DNA of 64,000 bases from Streptomyces sp. GESEQ-35 (lineage in GTDB: Bacteria > Actinomycetota > Actinomycetes > Streptomycetales > Streptomycetaceae). A program made the translations under genes and the position numbers. Every line of letters begins with the position of its first letter. Position 1 is the stretch's first letter. The notes beneath the pieces are model-generated. The model was not told where the DNA came from, did not search any database, and saw only the letters and a program-made list of their open reading frames with translations. Of this stretch, positions 7,419 to 15,688 are shown piece after piece. The stretch is from positions 372,001-436,000 of the forward strand of contig NZ_JAFFSX010000005.1 of NCBI RefSeq assembly GCF_017948485.1, written 5' to 3'.

Positions 7419-8758
7419 CCGGCGTTGCCGTGCGCGGCGTTCTGTAGTGACTGCCAGTCCGGGAGCTTCACCACCCCTCTGCCCAGTGACGCCCCAAGTG
7501 CTGCCTCGGCCCGTTCGATCGCCTGCCAGCCGGACCACTCGACCGGCTCGATCCCCTCTGCGCGCAGTGCAGTCAGTGGATCCCCCGGCAGATCCTTTTG
7601 TACGAGCACGGAGGCGTCCTCCAGCAGTGAGGTCACCGTCTCCTTGGCGCACGGACGGTTGGTGCCGATGACGCCGGTGGGGCCGCGCTTGATCCAGCCG
7701 GCCACGTACTCGCCCGGCGCGACGAGGTCCTCCCGCAACACGCGGCCGGCGAGATTGGGCACCGTGCCGGTGGCCGCGTCGAAGGGCAGGCCCTCCAGTG
7801 GCACGCCGCGATAACCCACCGATCGAAGCACCAGCTGCGCCTCGATGTCCTCGTACCGGCCGGTGGCCGTCACCCCGCCCTGTCCGTCCGGCTGGGTCCG
7901 CTCGAAGCGCACCGCGCCCACGCGGCCGGAATCGGCGAGCAGTTCGACCGGCCGGAGGAAGAAGCGCAGCCGGATGCGGCGCGGGGCGTCCGCGGGCGGC
8001 TGCTCGGTCCAGCCGCGCAGCACCTCCACATTGCGGCGGTTCGCCGCGGGCAGCCCGGACGGGTCTGCGTAGGCCGGATCGAGCGCCAGCTCCGCCGGGT
8101 CCACCGTCACGTCGGTGTCCGGCAGGGCGCCCAGTTCGCGCAGTTCCTTGGTGGTGAAGCGGGCCTGGGAGGGGCCGCGTCGGCCGACCATGCTGATCTC
8201 GGTCACCCGGCTCGCCGTCAGCGCGGTGAGCGCGGCCTGCGGCATGTCGGTCGGGCTCAGCTCGGCCGGGCCGCGGGCCAGGATCCGGGTGACGTCCACG
8301 GCCACGTTCCCGACGCCGATGACCACCGCCGAGCGCGCGCCGAGCACGAAACCGTCGGCGGTGGCGTCCGGGTGGGCGCTGTACCAGGACACGAACTCGG
8401 TCGCCGACCAGCTGCCCGGCAGGTCCTCGCCGGGGATGCCCAGATGCCGGTCCGTCGCGGCGCCCACGCAGTACACGACCGCGTGGTACAGCTCGCGCAG
8501 CCGCGCGGCCGGTACCCCGCCGGGGCCGACCTCGATGCCGCCGAGGAACCGCACACGCTCGTGCTCCAGGACCGTCCGGAGGTTGTTCTGGAGGGACTTG
8601 ATCTTCTCGTGGTCCGGTGCCACGCCGTAGCGCACCAGGCCGTAGGGGCACGGCAGCCGGTCCAGGACGTCGACGAGCACGCCGGAGTGGAGCTGGACGA
8701 GGCTCTGGGCGGTGTAGACCCCGCTCGGCCCGGAGCCGATGACGGCAACACGCAGCAC
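7415..8758 (-). CDS. FprA-like NADPH:ferredoxin (adrenodoxin-type) reductase
   Basis: A 447-residue flavoprotein of the glutathione-reductase fold that would pass electrons from NADPH to ferredoxin, for example for P450s. The FAD site is VAVIGSGPSGVYTAQ at the N-terminus, followed by the family mark RLPCPYGLVRYGVAPDH. The NADP site VVIGVGNVAVDVTRIL and the C-terminal GWIKRGPTGVIGTNR match FprA and adrenodoxin reductase. Start GTG 8758 has AAGGAG 8 bases upstream; a long open frame further upstream is antisense noise. No ferredoxin or P450 gene is adjacent. Confidence 0.9.
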   Translation of the reverse strand: MLRVAVIGSGPSGVYTAQSLVQLHSGVLVDVLDRLPCPYGLVRYGVAPDHEKIKSLQNNLRTVLEHERVRFLGGIEVGPGGVPAARLRELYHAVVYCVGAATDRHLGIPGEDLPGSWSATEFVSWYSAHPDATADGFVLGARSAVVIGVGNVAVDVTRILARGPAELSPTDMPQAALTALTASRVTEISMVGRRGPSQARFTTKELRELGALPDTDVTVDPAELALDPAYADPSGLPAANRRNVEVLRGWTEQPPADAPRRIRLRFFLRPVELLADSGRVGAVRFERTQPDGQGGVTATGRYEDIEAQLVLRSVGYRGVPLEGLPFDAATGTVPNLAGRVLREDLVAPGEYVAGWIKRGPTGVIGTNRPCAKETVTSLLEDASVLVQKDLPGDPLTALRAEGIEPVEWSGWQAIERAEAALGASLGRGVVKLPDWQSLQNAAHGNAG

Positions 8759-8904
8759 GGCGGAACTCCTTACCCGAGGGACCGTCGGAGATCGCTGATG
8801 GTTCCAGCATCGCACCGCTGATGCTCCGCTGACAGGGTGCTGTACCGGGCACGCGCGTGCGTGTTCGTTCGTATGGAGTGTGATCATGCGGTTACGTTGC
8901 GTGT

Positions 8905-9420
8905 GTGTTGGACGCATCCTTTCTTGATCTTTCTGATCGTTGTCCGATGGACGGTGCGGTGTCCGTGTGGCCCGCGTGGGAAGTGCGGCAAGACGGGGCC
9001 GACGGCGGCGTGATGTCCTGGTGGGGGGTGCGGCTGGCGTTCCCGGACGGGGCGCAGGTCGACCTGCTCGCCGTGGTGTCCGGCGGCGGGGTCTGCATCG
9101 AGGACGTGCGGGCGCAGCCGGCGTTGTCCCTCGACGATCTCGCGGTGCTCGCCGAGTGGGTCGAGGGCCCGCTGTCCGAGGTGTGCGGTGCGGAGCCCTG
9201 CGGCGAGCCGGTGGCGTCCAGGCGTGCCCGGCCGGCGTGGCCGGGCGGGATCGCGGGGCGGTGGCTGGTCGCTCGGGAGTACCGCGCGGCCCAGGAGGGG
9301 GGCGCCGATCCCGTCCTCGCGGTGATGGGCGCGACCGGGCACAGCCGGCGCAGATCGCTCCGGCTGATCGCCCAGGCCCGTGACGCGGGATTCCTGACGG
9401 CGCGTCATGCACGCCGCTGA
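8905..9420 (+). CDS. Conserved actinobacterial protein of unknown function (DUF6214-like)
   Basis: A 171-residue soluble protein. The first two thirds read as a small beta-rich domain (VWPAWEVRQ, then WGVRLAFPDGAQVDLLAVVSGGGVCIEDVR). The last third is helical and ends ATGHSRRRSLRLIAQARDAG, which resembles a short winged-helix or RNA-binding tail. I recall a Streptomyces family of this form (DUF6214) but could not check it. The start may be GTG 8905 or ATG 8947; neither has a clear ribosome site. Confidence 0.65.
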   Translation: MLDASFLDLSDRCPMDGAVSVWPAWEVRQDGADGGVMSWWGVRLAFPDGAQVDLLAVVSGGGVCIEDVRAQPALSLDDLAVLAEWVEGPLSEVCGAEPCGEPVASRRARPAWPGGIAGRWLVAREYRAAQEGGADPVLAVMGATGHSRRRSLRLIAQARDAGFLTARHARR

Positions 9421-9432
9421 GGCGGGCTCAGC

Positions 9433-10074
9433 TCAGGGCAGGTCCCGCATCCGGTTGATCTCGCTGGTCTGCTGGGCGATCGTGTCGTCCGCCATCTCCT
9501 CGACCTGGATGTTGTTGCCCTGCGCCTTCACGTCCGTGGCCATGGTGACCGCCCCTTCGTGATGGGTGATCATCAGGGTGAGGAAGAGCTGGTCGAATGC
9601 TTTTCCTTGTGCCGCGCGCAAGTTGCGGAGCTGACCCTCGGTCGCCATCCCGGGCATCGAGGCGTGGTCGTGTCCGCCGCCCGTCTCCTTCTCGCCGTGC
9701 GTCTTCAACCAGCCCTTCATGGCGTCGATCTCCGGTCCCTGCGCGGCCGCGATCCGCTCGGCGAGCTTCTTGATCTTCGCCGACTCGGCGCGGTCCGAAG
9801 CGAGTTCGGTCATCGCCAGGGCCTGGGAGTGGTGCTCGATCATCATCCGGGCGAATGACACGTCCGCAGAGTTGGGGGAGTCGTCGTCGACGCGCTGCTG
9901 TGCGGCGTCCTCGGCGGACAACGTCTGGTTCTCCTCGCCGGGCTTGCCCGGTGCGATCACCGAAGGGCCGCTCGCAGAAGCCCGGTCGGCGTCTGACCCG
10001 GAGTCACAACCTGCCAGCGCGAGCACGACGAGTGCGGCGAGTGCGGCCGTGGCCGGTCGATCGAAAAGCTTCAT
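9433..10074 (-). CDS. DUF305 lipoprotein
   Basis: A 213-residue exported lipoprotein: LALAGC is a lipobox with Cys near residue 23. The mature protein has the paired DUF305 ferritin-like four-helix motifs MMIEHHSQALAM and LMITHHEGAVTMA, rich in His and Met (HDHASMPGM between them). Such proteins are suspected to bind copper or other metals at the cell surface. It is divergent from an LVIVD-repeat secreted protein. Confidence 0.85.
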   Translation of the reverse strand: MKLFDRPATAALAALVVLALAGCDSGSDADRASASGPSVIAPGKPGEENQTLSAEDAAQQRVDDDSPNSADVSFARMMIEHHSQALAMTELASDRAESAKIKKLAERIAAAQGPEIDAMKGWLKTHGEKETGGGHDHASMPGMATEGQLRNLRAAQGKAFDQLFLTLMITHHEGAVTMATDVKAQGNNIQVEEMADDTIAQQTSEINRMRDLP

Positions 10075-10170
10075 TACATGTCTGTTGCCCTCTGTTGGTA
10101 TGTGCATGATGAAGACGATACTTCGGCGTGCACGAACCGTTCGCACCCGAACGGAACGAGGGAGGAAACA

Positions 10171-11673
10171 GTGATCCTGTTGAACGAACCCCGAACGCGG
10201 CGCAGACGCCTGGCAGTCGGCGCTACTGCCGCCGGGCTGCTGGCCGCGCTGCTCACGGGCGGTCCGGCAGCCGCGACCCCCGACCCGGGGGACGGCCCGG
10301 CGGCGCAGAAGGACGTCTCCGCGAGCACCCAGGCCGAGGTGAGACAGGCCCTGGAGAACGGCGAGATACCCGGCCAGGACGAGATCGTCCACTCGGCCAA
10401 CATCCAGCACGTCACGAACATCCCCAAGGACGTGCTGCCCGGCACCAATTCGGACCTCGCCTTCCAGGGCAGGTACGCCTTCGCCGGCAACTACGACGGC
10501 TTCCGCGTCTTCGACATCAGCAACCCGAAGGCGCCGAGGACCGTCTCCCAGGTGCTGTGCCCCGGCTCGCAGAACGACATCTCCGTCTCGGGCAACCTGC
10601 TCTTCCTGTCCACCGACTCCTCGCGCAGCGACAGCAGTTGCAACAGCACCACGCAGCCGGTGACCGAGAAGTCCTCGTGGGAGGGCATGAAGGTCTTCGA
10701 CATCAGCGACAAGGCCAACCCGAAGTACGTCGCCGCCGTGGAGACCGCCTGCGGCTCGCACACCCACACGCTGGTGCCCGAGCGCAAGAACGTATACGTC
10801 TACGTCTCCTCGTACTCGCCGAACGCCGCCTACCCGGACTGCCAGCCGCCGCACGACGGCCTCTCGGTCATCAAGGTGCCGCGCCAGGCTCCCGAGAAGG
10901 CCGCGGTCGTGAACTTCCCGGTCCTCTTCCCCGGTGAGGGCCCCGACGGCGGCGGCAACCCGGGCGCGCCCACCAACCCCGGCGTCTCGAAGACCACCGG
11001 CTGCCACGACATCACCGTGCTGCCCTCCAAGGACCTGGCCGCGGGCGCCTGCATGGGCGACGGCATCCTGTTCTCCATCGCCGACCCGGAGCACCCGAAG
11101 GTCATCGACCAGGTGCAGGACAACGTGAACTTCGCGTTCTGGCACTCGGCGAGCTTCAACCAGAAGGCCAACAAGGTCGTGTTCACCGACGAGTTGGGCG
11201 GCGGCGGTGCGGCCACCTGCAACGCGGCGATCGGCCCGAACCGCGGTGCCGACGGCATCTACGACGTCGTCGGCAAGGGCGACAAGCGCAAGCTCGTCTT
11301 CCGCAGCTACTTCAAGATCCCCCGCCACCAGGCGGACACCGAGAACTGCGTCGCCCACAACGGCTCGCTGATCCCGGTCAAGGGCAAGGACCTCATGGTC
11401 CAGGCCTGGTACCAGGGCGGCGTCTCGGTCTGGGACTTCACCGACTCCGCGAAGCCGAAGGAGATCGCCTACTTCGAGCGGGGCCCGCTGACCACGGGCA
11501 CGATGACGACCGGCGGTGCCTGGTCGGCGTACTACTACAACGGCTACATCTACTCGAACGACATCGCCAAGGGATTCGACGTCCTCAAGATCAGTGACAA
11601 GCGCACCGACCCGGCCAAGTGGGTCCGGATGAGCGAGCTCAACGTGCAGACCCAGCCGGACTACTTCGACTGA
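10171..11673 (+). CDS. Secreted LVIVD-repeat beta-propeller protein
   Basis: A 500-residue secreted protein. GTG 10171 is preceded by GGGAGGAAAC. A twin-Arg-containing N-terminus (TRRRRLAVGATAAGLL) leads to cleavage around ATPDP near residue 36. The body has repeated beta-propeller blades with the LVIVD-type signature (FRVFDISNPKAPRTV, MKVFDISDKANPKYV, LFSIADPEHPKVI, VSVWDFTDSAKPKEI). Conserved Cys pairs (VLCPGSQ, ETACGSHTH, TGCHD, ATCN) suggest disulfides. Function unknown; the divergent DUF305 lipoprotein suggests a shared extracellular metal- or redox-related job. Its 3' end overlaps the TetR gene by 13 bases. Confidence 0.85.
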   Translation: MILLNEPRTRRRRLAVGATAAGLLAALLTGGPAAATPDPGDGPAAQKDVSASTQAEVRQALENGEIPGQDEIVHSANIQHVTNIPKDVLPGTNSDLAFQGRYAFAGNYDGFRVFDISNPKAPRTVSQVLCPGSQNDISVSGNLLFLSTDSSRSDSSCNSTTQPVTEKSSWEGMKVFDISDKANPKYVAAVETACGSHTHTLVPERKNVYVYVSSYSPNAAYPDCQPPHDGLSVIKVPRQAPEKAAVVNFPVLFPGEGPDGGGNPGAPTNPGVSKTTGCHDITVLPSKDLAAGACMGDGILFSIADPEHPKVIDQVQDNVNFAFWHSASFNQKANKVVFTDELGGGGAATCNAAIGPNRGADGIYDVVGKGDKRKLVFRSYFKIPRHQADTENCVAHNGSLIPVKGKDLMVQAWYQGGVSVWDFTDSAKPKEIAYFERGPLTTGTMTTGGAWSAYYYNGYIYSNDIAKGFDVLKISDKRTDPAKWVRMSELNVQTQPDYFD

Positions 11674-12338
11674 TCTGCGGGCCGTTCGCCGGTCGCGAAG
11701 AACCGCGACAGATCTGTGTCACCCGTCCCGCCGGACGCCGCCTCGGTGTCCGGCGGGACGCCCAGGTCCCAGTCCAGCCGGTAGCGCTTGAACAGCTCCG
11801 CCCGCAGCACCGGCACGGGCATCGGAACACCCGGCACCAGCGCCGCGTAGACCGCGCCCATCAGCAGGGCGCGCAGCATCGGGTAGTCGGCGTCGACGTC
11901 CTGCGAACCGAAGCGGGCGACGGTGTCCCGCAGCAGTTCGGCCAGGCGCCGCTGCTCCGGGCACGGCACGAAACCCTCGACATGCAACAGCCCGGCCATG
12001 TGCTGGCGCATCAGCACGGGCCGGTCCCGGGCCAGTCCCAGGATCGCGTCGATCGCCCGCGCCATCCGCTCCCGACCGTCATCGGTACGCGGCTCGCGCT
12101 CCAGCGCCTCCTCCAGCGTGCGGTTCATCAACCGGTGCACGGCCGACTGCACGAGCTGGCGTTTACCGGGGAAGTAGTACGACACCAGACCGCGCGCCGA
12201 GCCCGCTCTGTCCGCGATGTCGCCCAGCGTCGTGGCCTCGAACCCATGCTCACCGACCAGCTCGACCGCCGCCTGGAGAAGCCGCTCCCGGGAACGCCGC
12301 CGCAACTCTTCATTGACCGAGGCGCTGCGCGGGGACAT
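11661..12338 (-). CDS. TetR-family transcriptional regulator
   Basis: A 225-residue regulator. The ATG at 12338 (MSPRSASVNEE) has AGGAG 6 bases upstream and is preferred over an ATG 33 bases earlier. The HTH is FEATTLGDIADRAGSARGLVSYYFPGKRQLV. The C-terminal ligand domain has the usual helix pattern but no recognisable specificity. A 13-bp perfect palindrome lies on its own promoter, so it is probably autoregulated; the nearest other candidate target is the HAD gene upstream on the same strand. Confidence 0.85.
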   Translation of the reverse strand: MSPRSASVNEELRRRSRERLLQAAVELVGEHGFEATTLGDIADRAGSARGLVSYYFPGKRQLVQSAVHRLMNRTLEEALEREPRTDDGRERMARAIDAILGLARDRPVLMRQHMAGLLHVEGFVPCPEQRRLAELLRDTVARFGSQDVDADYPMLRALLMGAVYAALVPGVPMPVPVLRAELFKRYRLDWDLGVPPDTEAASGGTGDTDLSRFFATGERPADQSK

Positions 12339-12359
12339 GCTGTACTCCTGCGTTGACTG

Positions 12360-12372
12360 GTTGGCAGCCAAC
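12360..12372. promoter_or_regulatory. Operator and -10 of the TetR gene
   Basis: GTTGGCAGCCAAC is a perfect odd palindrome (6-bp arms). On the minus strand a good -10, TATAGT (complement of 12371-12376), overlaps it, so a bound repressor would cover the transcription start of the tetR gene. Confidence 0.5.
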
Positions 12373-12481
12373 TATACTCAGCGCGTCCGGGCCGGCCCCA
12401 TCCATGGGCTTGTCCGGTGCTGCCGTCCTCCTCGGGCGAAACGGGGGATCGTCCGAGGCGGGCGGCCATACACCGGCCGGC

Positions 12482-13171
12482 TCAGCCGACGAGGTCCAGC
12501 ACCGGCCGCAGGCCGTCGGGCCGCAGTGCCACCGGCAGATGGTCCACGAAGTGCACCTCGCACCCCAGCGCGGCCGCGCCGCCGTCCGCGCGGCGGTCGT
12601 CACCGACCATGAGCACGTCCCGCGCTTCGACGCCGAGCTTCGTGCAGGCGGTCGCGAACAGCCGCGGGTCGGGTTTCCTGATGCCGTGCTCGTACGACAG
12701 GACGTATGCGTCGATGTAGGGGTCGAGGCCGTGCTCGCGGAACACCGGGCGCAGGTCCCAGCCGATGTTGCTCACCACGGCGACCTGGATCCCGCGCTCG
12801 TGCAGGGCGTGCAGGACCTCCGCCGCGTCGGGGTACGGCGCCCACGCGCCAGGCGACATATGGCGTTCGTACAGGGCGTCGTGCAACCCCGGGTCGGGCA
12901 GCGGCACCTGGCGGGAGAGCCCGGTGTACGCGGCCCGGTGCAGCTCCGAGCTCTGGTCCCGGACGTCCCACACCTCGGCGACCTCCGTGGGCAGCCGCAC
13001 CGGATCGGCCCCGCCGGGCAGCGCACCCGCCGTCTCCAGGGCCAGCGCCGTCTCGGCCAACTCGGCCTCCGGAAGAGCGATCCCGGCCTCGGCCAGCACC
13101 CCGCGCAGCCAGGAGTCGGTGGACTCGACACGGAAGAGGGTCCCGGAGAAATCGAACAGCACGGCAGTCAT
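12482..13171 (-). CDS. HAD-superfamily hydrolase
   Basis: A 229-residue cytosolic hydrolase. Motif I is LFDFSGTLF (Asp7 nucleophile), motif II VVSNIGWD, motif III IRKPDPRLF and motif IV MVGDDRRAD. The residue two after the nucleophile is Ser rather than the Asp that acts as acid/base in phosphatases, so the reaction may not be simple phosphate hydrolysis. Substrate unknown. It is followed 143 bases on by the TetR gene on the same strand. Confidence 0.85.
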   Translation of the reverse strand: MTAVLFDFSGTLFRVESTDSWLRGVLAEAGIALPEAELAETALALETAGALPGGADPVRLPTEVAEVWDVRDQSSELHRAAYTGLSRQVPLPDPGLHDALYERHMSPGAWAPYPDAAEVLHALHERGIQVAVVSNIGWDLRPVFREHGLDPYIDAYVLSYEHGIRKPDPRLFATACTKLGVEARDVLMVGDDRRADGGAAALGCEVHFVDHLPVALRPDGLRPVLDLVG

Positions 13172-13239
13172 GGGGCGATCCTACGAGGACGCGTTCCCGG
13201 AGGAGGGAAGATCGCTGCCGCCGCGCGGAACGGCGATGT

Positions 13240-13929
13240 CTAGCGGGAGGGCGATGCCTCAGGCACCCACCGCCGGTGCGCCATCACTGCCAGGGCCACC
13301 AGCGTCGCGCCCAGCAGCCAGCCGCCGACGACGTCCGAGGCCCAGTGGACGCCCAGCCACACGCGGGTCAGGCCGACGCCGGCCACGGAGATCACCGCCA
13401 CCGCCACGGCCGTACGCCACAGGGTGCGGCCTGGGCCGTAGCGGTGGAGGAGCCACAGCAGAAGGCCGCAGACGACCGTGGCGGTCATGGCGTGGCCGGA
13501 CGGGAAGGCCGCGTAGTGGGCCGAGTCGACGGGGTCGGGCCAGACCGGGCGGGTGCGGCCGACGGCCGCCTTCAGGGACTGCTGCACCAGGGTGCCGAGC
13601 GCCACTGTGACCGCCAGCCACAGGGCCGTCCACCAGGCCGCGTGTCTCCACATCAGCCACACTACGACGGCCGCGCACAGGATGCGCATCGTCCACGGGT
13701 CCCAGACCCAGTCCGTGAGGATCCGGAACGCCTGCGTGGTTCCCGGGCCGTCGACCGCCCAGCGGTGCGTGGTGCGCGCGATGTCGCCGTCGAGCGCGAT
13801 CAGCGGGCCCCACTCCGCCGCGACCAGGACGAGCAGCAGCACCGAGGACGCCGCCAGGGCAGTGGCGGAACGGACGGTGCCGCGGTGGTCGGGCGGGCGG
13901 GGCGGGGAGTCGACGGGCGGGGTGTGCAT
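13240..13929 (-). CDS. PAP2-family membrane phosphatase
   Basis: A 229-residue integral membrane protein with five or six hydrophobic helices and all three PAP2 motifs: KAAVGRTRP, FPSGHAMTA and TRVWLGVHWASDVVGG. It would dephosphorylate a lipid phosphate such as phosphatidic acid or undecaprenyl pyrophosphate at the outer membrane face. The substrate is not determined by the sequence. Confidence 0.9.
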   Translation of the reverse strand: MHTPPVDSPPRPPDHRGTVRSATALAASSVLLLVLVAAEWGPLIALDGDIARTTHRWAVDGPGTTQAFRILTDWVWDPWTMRILCAAVVVWLMWRHAAWWTALWLAVTVALGTLVQQSLKAAVGRTRPVWPDPVDSAHYAAFPSGHAMTATVVCGLLLWLLHRYGPGRTLWRTAVAVAVISVAGVGLTRVWLGVHWASDVVGGWLLGATLVALAVMAHRRWVPEASPSR

Positions 13930-13985
13930 ATGGTGATCCTCGCCGACCGGTGGGGCGGGAGGCCAATCCCGGGGCCGCCGAAGGC

Positions 13986-14921
13986 TCAGCCCAGCGTCCG
14001 CAGCGCCGGTACGAACGTCACCAGTACCGGCACGACCGGTACCAGCGCGGCCGCCGCCGTGAGCCGCAGCCGCCGGGCCGCCGAGAGCCGGTCCGGGGGA
14101 GTGAGCAGCCGGTTGACCCGCAGGGGCAGATGGGCCTGCGGGGTCGGGCAGGGGCCGAACACGCCCCGGTCCTCGTTGAGTTCCACCAGCGCCAGAGCGG
14201 TCGTGAGCCGGCCGAAGCGCCGGGAGGCCATGTCGTCGGCGGCGAGTTCGACCAGCCGGTGCATCTCGTGACGGAACGCGGCGAACACCGGCACCTGCGG
14301 AAACCCGCCAGCCAGCGCGGCCGAGCAGTGCAGCAGCCAGTCGTGCCGCGCCTGCGCGTGTCCCTCCTCATGGGCCAGTACGGCGTCCAGCTGCCGGCCC
14401 TTCAGCCGGCGCAGCGCGGCGGTGGTGACGACCAGCCGGGGCGCCGCGCCCGGCAGCCACCAGGCGTCGGGCCGCTCGCCCTCAAGGACGACCAGCCGAT
14501 GGCCGTCGGGCTCCTCGCCGGGCAACTGCGGGGCGCGGAAGAGGAGTTCGGCCCCATTCTGCCGACGCCGCACTCGGGCCCGTAGGACCTCGCGGACCAG
14601 CATCGCCGCGGTCCACACCCCGCCGAGCGCAAGCGCCACCGCGGTCGTGGCGGCCCAGGGGCCGGTGGCACCGAACGCGTAGGCCTCCACGACGGCGTGC
14701 GGTGCGGGAGCGAACACATGGCCGCGCACCGCCTGCCAGGCGGCCGCCGCGCTGAGCGTCATCGACAGCGCACAGCACAGGAGCACGGCCGCCACCACGC
14801 ACTGCCACACCCACAGGGCGACCACGGGTTCACGGTCCGGCCAGTCGGCCCGGGCGAGCAGCCGAGGGGCGACCACGGCGGTCAGGGCGCCGAGCAGCAA
14901 CAGTGCCGCGGGGACCATCAT
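13986..14921 (-). CDS. M56/M48-like membrane metallopeptidase
   Basis: A 311-residue protein with transmembrane helices at about 1-20, 36-62, 88-112 and near the C-terminus. The zinc motif is HEEGH at 184-188, followed by a Glu/Asp-rich ELAADDMASRRFG that supplies the third ligand, as in BlaR1/MecR1 peptidase domains. In many actinomycetes such a gene follows a BlaI/MecI repressor that the peptidase inactivates. No BlaI gene is visible here; the upstream neighbour is a DUF5134 membrane protein. Confidence 0.85.
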   Translation of the reverse strand: MMVPAALLLLGALTAVVAPRLLARADWPDREPVVALWVWQCVVAAVLLCCALSMTLSAAAAWQAVRGHVFAPAPHAVVEAYAFGATGPWAATTAVALALGGVWTAAMLVREVLRARVRRRQNGAELLFRAPQLPGEEPDGHRLVVLEGERPDAWWLPGAAPRLVVTTAALRRLKGRQLDAVLAHEEGHAQARHDWLLHCSAALAGGFPQVPVFAAFRHEMHRLVELAADDMASRRFGRLTTALALVELNEDRGVFGPCPTPQAHLPLRVNRLLTPPDRLSAARRLRLTAAAALVPVVPVLVTFVPALRTLG

Positions 14922-15008
14922 GGGAGCACCCTATGAGCGGCGGAACACTCAGGGGTACGGCTTGTTACGTCGAAGTGACGCAGACCACGACCGTATGCAG
15001 GCGGTACG

Positions 15009-15539
15009 TCAGAGCGTCAGCAGCATCGCTACCATCCCGATCCCCATCGACAGCCGGCAGGCCCGCGACAGCTCCGGCCGGTCACCCCACCCGACGCTCC
15101 CGCCACCGGCGGCGACGGGCGCCAGCCGGGTACCGGACAGCAGCACGTACCCCACGAAGTACGCCAGGAGCGCCCCGGTGACGAGCGGGACCCCGGAATC
15201 GTCGTGCCGACCGGGCGAGACGGCCATCGCGAGCGCCATGTAGACCATGGCCGAGGCGCCCACCAGGTGGTGCAGATGGTGGGCGTTGGTCCGTGCCGCC
15301 CACAGCGCGTGCAGCGCGGCCCCTCCGAACACGGCCGCGTACACGGGCCACGCCCACGAAGGCGGCGTGAACACCGCGGCCGGTACGGCCATCGCGGCCA
15401 TGCCGAAACCCATCAGAGCCTCGCCGCCCGCGGCCCGGCGCTGCTCCTCGACCCTGCTGCGCATCCGCAGCAGACAGTAGGCGCCGGTCGCCGCGCACAG
15501 CGCGACCAGCAGCCAGCCGGGGGAAGCCGGTCCGTGCAC
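15009..15539 (-). CDS. DUF5134 membrane protein
   Basis: A 176-residue protein, hydrophobic almost throughout, with five or six helices and a His-rich loop (NAHHLHHLVGASAM). The GTG at 15539 (VHGPASPGWLLV) with GGGGAGG 5 bases upstream fits the family's start; in-frame ATGs at 15602 and 15575 are alternatives. Function unknown. It lies 87 bases upstream of the M56-like peptidase on the same strand. Confidence 0.75.
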   Translation of the reverse strand: MHGPASPGWLLVALCAATGAYCLLRMRSRVEEQRRAAGGEALMGFGMAAMAVPAAVFTPPSWAWPVYAAVFGGAALHALWAARTNAHHLHHLVGASAMVYMALAMAVSPGRHDDSGVPLVTGALLAYFVGYVLLSGTRLAPVAAGGGSVGWGDRPELSRACRLSMGIGMVAMLLTL

Positions 15540-15688
15540 ACGCACCTCCCCGCTCGACGTCGGGCAGTCGGTCATGGGATGCCCGGAGCAGGCGGCGCGC
15601 ATGCGAGCGCAAGGGTGTACGCGGGGAGCATTCGGCGGGGCACGTACAGTGAGAAATATGATTCACGAGTAAAACACCTGCTAATGTT

